From CAZAKZ01 sp964485695 (lineage in GTDB: Bacteria > Planctomycetota > JAFGQW01), in contig CAZAKZ010000254.1 of NCBI GenBank assembly GCA_964485695.1, forward strand, positions 1 to 5,592: a stretch of DNA of 5,592 nt, given 5' to 3'. Below the pieces are notes generated by a model. That model did not search any database. It was given only the letters and a program-made list of their open reading frames with translations, and was not told the DNA's origin. This document shows, one piece after another, positions 1 to 5,592 of the stretch. How positions within the stretch are numbered: the first letter of the stretch is position 1; the number at the start of each line of letters is the position of its first letter. A program made the translations under genes and the position numbers.

Positions 1-46
1 TTGTGCATGTTCAAAGGCTATTTTCCGGACATATGTCCTTGGATAA
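1..46. other. AT-rich left flank, possible mobile-element end
   Basis: This stretch has about 18 G/C in 46 bases, against a strongly GC-rich body. It contains a perfect 12-base palindrome GGACATATGTCC at 27-38 and the pair TATGTCC (32-38) plus GATAAT (42-47). The same pair, in reverse orientation and with a slightly different gap, occurs at the right end of the window. In the frame of the downstream gene fragment it brings a TAA stop at 44-46, so it does not continue that gene. I infer it is the edge of an inserted element that cut the upstream gene. No transposase or recombinase is visible because the window ends, and I cannot name the element family. Confidence 0.35.
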
Positions 47-331
47 TACACCTATGCCTACAAGGAAGGCCGCTTCAGGCTCACGGGCCTCTCGGCCCTC
101 CTCGAGGAAAAGGCCTCGGTATTCAAGATCGAGTACGTGCGCGGTATGCTGGGACCCCGGCAGGGTCCCTGCGACGTCCAGATCTTCGGCATCGAGAAGA
201 AACCGGCCCGGGTGACCCTGAACGGGAAGGCCCTCGAGACCTGGCGCCACGACGAGAAAGAGCAGCGCGTGGACGTGGAGGTCCGGGCGCTTGAGAGCGG
301 CCTCACCATCCGGGTCGAGCGGGCGGAGTGA
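47..331 (+). pseudogene. 3' fragment, probable GH31 glycosidase C-terminal domain
   Basis: An open frame runs from just after the TAA at 44-46 to a TGA at 329-331, giving about 94 codons. It has no plausible start near its 5' end; the first in-frame ATG, at 137, falls inside the domain. It begins YTYAYKEGRF and continues with GMLGPRQGPCDVQIFGI, RVTLNG, WRHDEKEQ and GLTIRVE. This order fits the DUF5110-type beta-sandwich at the C terminus of family 31 alpha-glucosidases and xylosidases: a Y-A-Y-x-x-G strand, then G-x-x-G-x, then V-x-x-N-G-K, then a closing strand. The catalytic barrel would lie upstream and is absent. The break coincides with the change to AT-rich sequence, which suggests truncation by insertion. 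The fragment alone should have no enzyme activity. Family assignment is from motif memory only; another glycosidase accessory domain is possible. Confidence 0.5.
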
Positions 332-334
332 AAC

Positions 335-378
335 CTGACAGAATTCTGACAGAATACCGACCCGACGCTCACCCGTGT
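335..378 (+). promoter_or_regulatory. Four tandem 11-bp half-sites upstream of kinase operon
   Basis: Four 7-base cores start exactly 11 bases apart: CTGACAG (335), CTGACAG (346), CCGACCC (357) and CTCACCC (368). The first two have AT-rich 4-base spacers, as in the known PhoB box (7-base direct repeats with 4-base spacers, CTGTCA-like). OmpR/PhoB-family regulators bind such repeats head to tail. The regulator encoded at 2367-3056 is of this family, so autoregulation of the kinase-regulator operon is the natural inference. The array starts 3 bases after the preceding stop codon, and its last core lies 75 bases before the kinase start. A weak -10 candidate is CATCAT at 394-399; I see no convincing -35, as expected for an activator-dependent promoter. 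Confidence 0.7.
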
Positions 379-416
379 CGGCGTCGAAGGGACCATCATC
401 GGACCGGATGACTCCC

Positions 417-446
417 AGGACTTCCATGCGAATCCGAGAACCATGA
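417..446 (+). other. Possible six-codon leader ORF coupled to kinase start
   Basis: AGGA at 417-420 sits 5 bases before an ATG at 426. That ATG opens a six-codon reading frame (MRIREP) ending in TGA at 444-446. The stop overlaps the kinase ATG at 443 in an ATGA arrangement. The kinase start itself has no good ribosome binding site directly upstream, so translation could reach it by coupling from this leader. A frame this short can easily arise by chance, so confidence is low. Confidence 0.25.
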
Positions 447-2366
447 AACGCCTTGCAGGAAAGCACACCCTCCTGTTCCTCGTCGGAGGCCTCTACCTCC
501 TGGGCATCCTGGCGCCCGCCGGCATCCTGGGGGGCATCCTGATATCCTCGCTGGAACGGGAGCGGTCGGCCCGGTTCGAGAAGCGGCTGCTGGAGCGCAA
601 GGATGCGGCCGAGACGCTCCGCAAGGCGGTGCACCAGGAAATCGAGATCCTGCGCCGCCGGCAATGCGATCCGGGCGGGGCCCTGGGGTCCCTTCTCGCC
701 GGGTTCTGGAACGAATCCCCGGCCGGCGGTCTGATCCGCATCACACCGGACCAGAGACTCCTTCCCTTCGAAATCGACCGCCCGGAATCGACCGCGGGCG
801 ACGAGGCCCTGGTGCTCGGATCCGGCGAGTACCTGGCCGGACTCAAGGCCGAGCAGGCCGGCGACCTCGTGGAGGCGCCGGTGCGATACCGCCGGGCGCT
901 CCAGGAACCGGGGGGCGACGCCCCTGTGGTTCGCATTGCGCTGGCCAGGGTGTTGTTGCGCCTCCGCAAGGTGCGCAAGGCGGCCGAAGCGCTCCGGGCC
1001 GCGGACCTGGGGCGTCCCGAGGTCAATCCTCTGGTGGCGCTCGAGGGATATGCCCTTCTCCGTGAGGCGTACGAGAAGTCGGGCAACGCGGACGCCGCAT
1101 CGAAGATCACCCAAAAGGCCGTCGAGCGTCTGGATCTCGACCGGAAGCGGTTAGGATTTCTGGACTACGTCGCGATCCGGGAGGATTGGAAGGACGCGGC
1201 CGAACCCGGGCCGGTCCTCACGACGCTTCAGGCACTCTACGCATTCCTGCACGAGAACCGCTCACGTCTCGGGCCCGACGGCGAGGGAACCCTGGTGTGG
1301 CGCCCGGGGAAGGGAGAGGCCGTCCTCTTGTGCAGGGGACCTCAGCAACAAGATCCCATCGGCGGCCGGCCGCTCCGGTTTCTGCCGTGCAGCGACGTGC
1401 TGGACGCCGCGCTTAGCGGCGGCATCGACCGCACCCTCCGGCGGATGGGATTCACCCCGAACGCATCCTCGGGCAGGGGCCTGGCCGTGGTGCTGTCGGT
1501 CCTGGATCGAACGACCTACCTCGAGGACCGAGAACCGGTGGGCGCCTCCCTCTGGGAGGAGGACCGGGCGAGGACCCAGGTGCTTCTCGGCGCCCTCACC
1601 TACGCGGGTCTCGTCATCGGATTCCTGGCCACGCTTTGGGCCGTGTGGAAGCAGGTGCGGCTGAGCCGGCTCCGGGCCGACTTCATCTCCTCGGTGTCCC
1701 ACGAGCTGAAGACGCCCCTCACTTCCCTGCTGCTCTTCTCCGACCTGTTGCGGTCGGGCAAGACAGAAGGCTCGGAAAAGGTCCGTGAGTATTACCGGTT
1801 CATCAACGAAGAGAGCCGAAAACTGGCGCACCTCGTGGGCAACGTCCTCGACTTCGCCCGCCTCGAGGAGGGCCGGAAGGAGCTCCACAAGGAGGTCCTG
1901 GACGTGGGGGAAACGGTCCGGAAGACGGCCGAGACCTTCCAGGCCCGGGCCGAGGCGGCCGGCACCTCCATCGACGTATCGGGGGTGAACGAGGACTGCA
2001 CCGTGGCTGCGGACCGGAACGCCGTGGAGCGAGTGGCCGCGAACCTGCTGGACAACGCCGTGAAGTACGGCGCCGGGGGCGGACCCGTCTCCGTGTCCGT
2101 GGAGAACTCGGACGGAGCCGTGCGCCTCCGGGTGGCGGACCGGGGACCGGGCATCCCGGCCGGCCAGCGGCGGCGGTTATTTCGTCGATTCGAGCGCGGG
2201 GAACACCACGGTTCGGGCCGGCCTCCCGGCAGCGGCCTGGGCCTCTCCATCGTGACCGACCTGGTGGTGGCGGCCCACGGCGGCCGTGTGGAGGTGAGGG
2301 AGACGCCGGGCGGAGGCGCCACGTTCGTCGTGGACTTTCCGGTGACGGCCTGGAGAAAGGAATCCC

Positions 2367-2389
<23 letters not shown>
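443..2389 (+). CDS. Sensor histidine kinase with TPR-like extracytoplasmic domain
   Basis: The product (648 aa) is a membrane sensor kinase that should autophosphorylate on histidine and pass the phosphate to the regulator encoded next. Residues 9-35 form a first membrane helix. Residues about 36-375 form an extracytoplasmic region: an Arg/Glu-rich helix, three TPR-like helical pairs (about 127-161, 163-195, 196-236), then a part of unknown fold with Cys297 and Cys316. Residues 378-402 form a second membrane helix leading straight into the HisKA domain without a HAMP domain. The H-box is SVSHELKTPLTSL with His420. The ATPase part has the N-box (Asn534, Asn538), G1 DRGPGIP (566-572), an F-box near 580-583 and G2 GSGLGLSI (596-603). 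All catalytic boxes are intact. ATG 443 is the only ATG/GTG/TTG in frame after the upstream stop at 347-349 and before the first membrane helix. The ligand is unknown. Confidence 0.93.
2356..2361 (+). promoter_or_regulatory. Ribosome binding site of response regulator
   Basis: AAAGGA lies inside the end of the kinase gene, 5 bases before the regulator ATG at 2367. It supports that start and independent as well as coupled initiation within the overlap. Confidence 0.6.
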
Positions 2390-3041
<652 letters not shown>

Positions 3042-3056
<15 letters not shown>

Positions 3057-3085
3057 CCGAAGTCCGACCCGGTCCTGACCATGTA
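3042..3085 (+). promoter_or_regulatory. Four tandem 11-bp half-sites upstream of HEAT-repeat gene
   Basis: Cores start exactly 11 bases apart: CTGACCA (3042), ATGACCG (3053), CCGACCC (3064) and CTGACCA (3075). The array overlaps the end of the regulator gene, including its stop at 3054-3056. Number, pitch, core and even the third core match the array at 335-378. The last core is 73 bases before the start at 3148, compared with 75 bases in front of the kinase. This supports binding of the encoded OmpR/PhoB-family regulator and a separate promoter for the HEAT-repeat gene. A weak -10 candidate is TACTAT at 3104-3109. No intrinsic terminator separates the two genes, so read-through from the kinase operon is also possible. 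Confidence 0.7.
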
Positions 3086-3134
3086 TGAACCCTAAATGCC
3101 GTCTACTATGGAAAGCCGCCCCGGTACCCTTTTC

Positions 3135-3140
3135 AAGGAG
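3135..3140 (+). promoter_or_regulatory. Ribosome binding site deciding the start at 3148
   Basis: AAGGAG lies 7 bases before ATG 3148. The earlier in-frame ATG at 3085 has no such site, overlaps the regulator-binding array, and would put 21 extra residues before a clean signal peptide. The start at 3148 is therefore preferred. Confidence 0.8.
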
Positions 3141-3147
3141 CTCGGCC

Positions 3148-5538
3148 ATGACACGTCAATTCCTTTTTATTCCCCTGTTTCTCCTCCTCCCGCTCATCAC
3201 GGCGCTGGACATCGACGCCCAGACACCCGCCCAGGTCTTCACCAAGGCCAAGGTCATGGAGATCACCAAGGGCGACCTGAGCGGTGCACTGGAACTGTAT
3301 CGCCAGGTGGCGGCGGACTCCCGCGCTCCGGCCTCCCTCCGGGCCAGGGCCCTGTATCGTCAAGGTCTCATCCACATCAAGCAGGATGATTCCGCCCGGG
3401 CTCGGGCCGCTTTCGAGAAGGTGGTCCGGAGCTATGCCAGCAGCGACGAGGGCGTTCAGGCGAAACTCATGCTCAAGAGCCTCGGCGCCGGGGAGAGAGG
3501 CCTCGCCGCGCCGCGGGACATCTCCCTCATCGTCCAGGACCTCCTGGTGAAGGCCGCCAGGAACCGCAAGGAGACCAAGTCCTCCATGACGAGCCTGCTC
3601 TTTCTGGGAGACGCGGCCCGGCCCGTGCTCCAGAAAGCCCTGGGCCACCAGGACCGGACCATTCACCTCCTGGCCATGAATGCCCTGGCGCAGATGGGGG
3701 ACACCAGTATCGCCGGGCGGCTCCTGGAGGCCGCGAAGGGGCCCGGCTTCTCCAGGTATGCATATCCTTCGTATTCCTACAGAAAGGCCCTCGAGGCCCT
3801 GTGCAAGTTGAACAATGATGTCCTCGAGAAGGTGGCGGCGGCCTACAAGACATACCCACCCGGCAAGGCCAAGGCCGCCTACCTGAACCTCCTGACCCGC
3901 CTGGGTCGCCTGGAGAAGGCGGGCGACTATCGAGACCACCTCGACAGTGAGATCGAAAGCCTCCGGAGTGCCGCCTGGGATGCGTTCAGCGAGCAGGTGG
4001 CCTCCGGCAAAGTCCCGGGGAAGGCGTTTTTCTCCACTCTTCTCGAGGCCTGGGAAGCGCATCCGCAGTGGCATGCGGACCTCGTCCACCATCTCTTCGA
4101 TCCCGGCCATGAGGTGGCCAGGAAACACGCGGACCTCTACGCCCGGTGGAAGAAGACCCTGGAGGTGGCGGCGCGGAGCAAGAGCCGCTCCGTGCTCACT
4201 CACATCGCGAATGCCCTGTCCAGCAGAAGATACGGTCTGCTCCTCGAAGTGCGCGCTGCTCTTATCGAGGCCGACGACGAGAAGATCCGGGAACGGGCCG
4301 CGAAGATCGACCTCAGAAGAATGGTGATCAAGCCCGGGGACGTGGATGCCGGCGCGCTCGATAAGTATATCGAGGCCCTGTTGAACGCGGCCCGGAAGTG
4401 GTCGGTGAAGAACGATCAGCATGCCAGCAAGCTCCTCGATCATCTGGTCTACGAAGCCGTTCCGCTGCTTGCCCCTGATGCGTACGCCGCCCTCGTGGGC
4501 CGCCTCTTCAGCGAACCCCTGAAGAGTGCGCTCTTCAACGAGAGTCGCTCGGGCGGTTCGGACCAGACGACCCGGTCCGTGATGCGGCTCTTCTATCAGC
4601 CGTATTTCCGGGGCGCCGTGTATCACAAGGACAGGTTTCACACGATCTCCGAGAAATACCTGCCGGTGCTGATGAAATTTGCCGGACCCCGGGCGCCCAA
4701 CCGGGTCCGGATGGCGGTGCTGGAGTGCTTCTGGAGCATCATTGAAGATGGATGGAAGCACTTGACCGAAAGGGACCGCAAGGCCTTGAAGGACCTGCAG
4801 CTTGTCCTCCTCGAGGAGGTCAAGAAGGGTGGCCTCCCGAAGTTCTATGCCCGGGACTTCAAGAAGAGCATACTCAGGAACCTGAAGACCCTCGCCCTGC
4901 AGAAGCCCCGGTGTCTGACCCTGAACGAAGTCCTGGAGCACCTCGACCTGAACCTGCAATCCAAGAGCAGCCGGGCCATTCTGGAGAGTTTCTCCCTCCA
5001 GGAGCTCCGGCAGGGATTCCTGGGTGCGATCGAGAACGCCAGGGTTCTGAAGAGCTCCATCCTGGAGCTCCTCGACTACATCGAGCTGAAGGGCAAGGAG
5101 CGGGACGCGGTGCTGCGAAAACTGTGGCCCCGGGCTGACGTGAGGACCCGATCAAAGATCGTCAAGCTCCTGGAGCGTACCCCCGAGAACATGGCTTTCC
5201 TGACCAAGATCGTGATCCCCACCCTCGATTACAACGTCGAATGTGAAATCATCCTGCGTCTTGGGTCCTCCTGGGGCTCGCGGGAGACGGCGCCGGCCCT
5301 GATCAAGCTTCTCGATTCCCTGAACAACTCGACCCGGTCGAATGCCTGCAACGCCCTCGCCTCCCTGGCCGACGTCCGGGCCGTGCCCAGGCTCATCGAG
5401 CTCCTGGCCTATCACGACGGGAGGGTGCGAAAGACCGCGGAATCGGCCCTGAAGGCCATCAAGAGCATCGAGGCCAACCAGGCCCAGTGGCGGAAGTGGT
5501 TCGAGGAGAAGGTCGGCGGCAAGACGAAGGACAAGTAG
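3148..5538 (+). CDS. Exported TPR/HEAT-repeat protein of unknown function
   Basis: From the preferred start the product is 796 aa. It begins with a signal peptide: Met-Thr-Arg-Gln, a hydrophobic run to about residue 19, and likely cleavage near the Ala-Gln at 24-25. There is no lipobox cysteine and no later membrane helix, so a periplasmic or secreted place is expected. Residues 28-100 hold two TPR-like units, ending ARAAFEKVVRSY, like those of envelope TPR proteins. Residues about 145-195 look like HEAT repeats (SLLFLGDAARPVLQKAL, then LAMNALAQMGD). Residues about 200-700 are mostly helical with no motif I recognise. Residues 713-772 are two clear HEAT units (APALIKLL..., AVPRLIELL...). A W-R-K-W-F motif (781-785) and a Lys-rich tail follow. 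I see no catalytic motif; a scaffold or binding role is likely. The upstream array suggests control by the neighbouring two-component system. Confidence 0.85.
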   Translation: MTRQFLFIPLFLLLPLITALDIDAQTPAQVFTKAKVMEITKGDLSGALELYRQVAADSRAPASLRARALYRQGLIHIKQDDSARARAAFEKVVRSYASSDEGVQAKLMLKSLGAGERGLAAPRDISLIVQDLLVKAARNRKETKSSMTSLLFLGDAARPVLQKALGHQDRTIHLLAMNALAQMGDTSIAGRLLEAAKGPGFSRYAYPSYSYRKALEALCKLNNDVLEKVAAAYKTYPPGKAKAAYLNLLTRLGRLEKAGDYRDHLDSEIESLRSAAWDAFSEQVASGKVPGKAFFSTLLEAWEAHPQWHADLVHHLFDPGHEVARKHADLYARWKKTLEVAARSKSRSVLTHIANALSSRRYGLLLEVRAALIEADDEKIRERAAKIDLRRMVIKPGDVDAGALDKYIEALLNAARKWSVKNDQHASKLLDHLVYEAVPLLAPDAYAALVGRLFSEPLKSALFNESRSGGSDQTTRSVMRLFYQPYFRGAVYHKDRFHTISEKYLPVLMKFAGPRAPNRVRMAVLECFWSIIEDGWKHLTERDRKALKDLQLVLLEEVKKGGLPKFYARDFKKSILRNLKTLALQKPRCLTLNEVLEHLDLNLQSKSSRAILESFSLQELRQGFLGAIENARVLKSSILELLDYIELKGKERDAVLRKLWPRADVRTRSKIVKLLERTPENMAFLTKIVIPTLDYNVECEIILRLGSSWGSRETAPALIKLLDSLNNSTRSNACNALASLADVRAVPRLIELLAYHDGRVRKTAESALKAIKSIEANQAQWRKWFEEKVGGKTKDK

Positions 5539-5592
5539 TTATACAGCCTCACATAATTATCGGGACATAGTAGTCGTGATGTGATATGCTTT
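5539..5592. other. AT-rich right flank, possible mobile-element end
   Basis: Composition drops sharply right after the HEAT-repeat stop codon (about 20 G/C in 54 bases). ATTATC (5556-5561), one base, then GGACATA (5563-5569) is the reverse complement of the motif pair near the left end (TATGTCC, three bases, GATAAT). Both ends therefore show the same motif reading outward. I see no gene and no terminator hairpin. An inserted-element end is inferred; the family cannot be named from 54 bases. Confidence 0.35.

Noticed and set aside
339..348. CAGAATTCTG palindrome as a separate dimer site
   Set aside because: It is a by-product of two adjacent CTGACAG direct repeats. The 11-base tandem layout explains it better and continues for two more units.
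335..378. CRISPR-like tandem repeat
   Set aside because: The units are 11 bases with no spacers, and no cas genes are near; they fit regulator half-sites.
11..1114. Long open frame on the minus strand opposite the kinase gene
   Set aside because: It is a shadow of the GC-rich kinase gene. Its translation is low-complexity, rich in Gly, Arg, Pro and Leu without motifs, and the plus-strand frame has all kinase boxes.
3085..3147. Upstream ATG as start of the HEAT-repeat protein
   Set aside because: It would add 21 residues before a clean signal peptide, has no ribosome site, and lies on the last half-site of the operator array. ATG 3148 has AAGGAG at the right distance.
3057..3147. Intrinsic terminator after the regulator gene
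   Set aside because: Only a short GACCG/CGGTC pairing (3056-3075 region) with a large loop is seen and no T-run follows. The repeats there fit an operator array better.
3133..4959. 608-codon minus-strand frame opposite the HEAT-repeat gene
   Set aside because: Its length reflects high GC and the codon pattern of the plus-strand gene. The plus strand has a signal peptide, TPR and HEAT motifs and a ribosome site.

Overview
The window is a GC-rich bacterial segment holding one intact three-gene module: a membrane sensor histidine kinase (443-2389), an OmpR/PhoB-type response regulator (2367-3056) that overlaps the kinase gene by 23 bases, and a large exported TPR/HEAT-repeat protein (3148-5538). 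All genes are on the + strand. The two signal-bearing proteins and the envelope-directed sensor suggest a diderm host. Secreted HEAT-repeat proteins and TPR-containing sensor regions would fit Acidobacteriota, Planctomycetota or similar lineages, but nothing here fixes the phylum.

Layout: bases 1-46 are AT-rich and unlike the rest. Bases 47-331 are the 3' end of a gene that looks like the C-terminal beta-domain of a glycoside hydrolase family 31 enzyme, with its upstream part missing. Bases 332-442 are a regulatory gap, followed by the kinase and regulator genes. Bases 3057-3147 are a second regulatory gap, followed by the HEAT-repeat gene. Bases 5539-5592 are again AT-rich. The two AT-rich ends share a related motif in inverted orientation, as if copies of related mobile elements flank the segment.

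The most notable signal is in the two gaps. Each carries four consecutive half-sites of the form C-T/C-G-A-C-C/A-N at an exact 11-base pitch (335-378 and 3042-3085). The third half-site, CCGACCC, is identical in both. The last half-site lies 75 and 73 bases before the respective start codons. An 11-base pitch is the hallmark of tandem binding by OmpR/PhoB-family regulators.

The simplest reading is that the encoded regulator controls its own operon and the exported HEAT-repeat protein. The kinase has a large extracytoplasmic region with TPR-like helices, and the HEAT-repeat protein would be in the same compartment. The module could therefore be an envelope-sensing circuit with feedback through its own target. 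The DNA arrays and domain calls are read from sequence; the circuit is inference.
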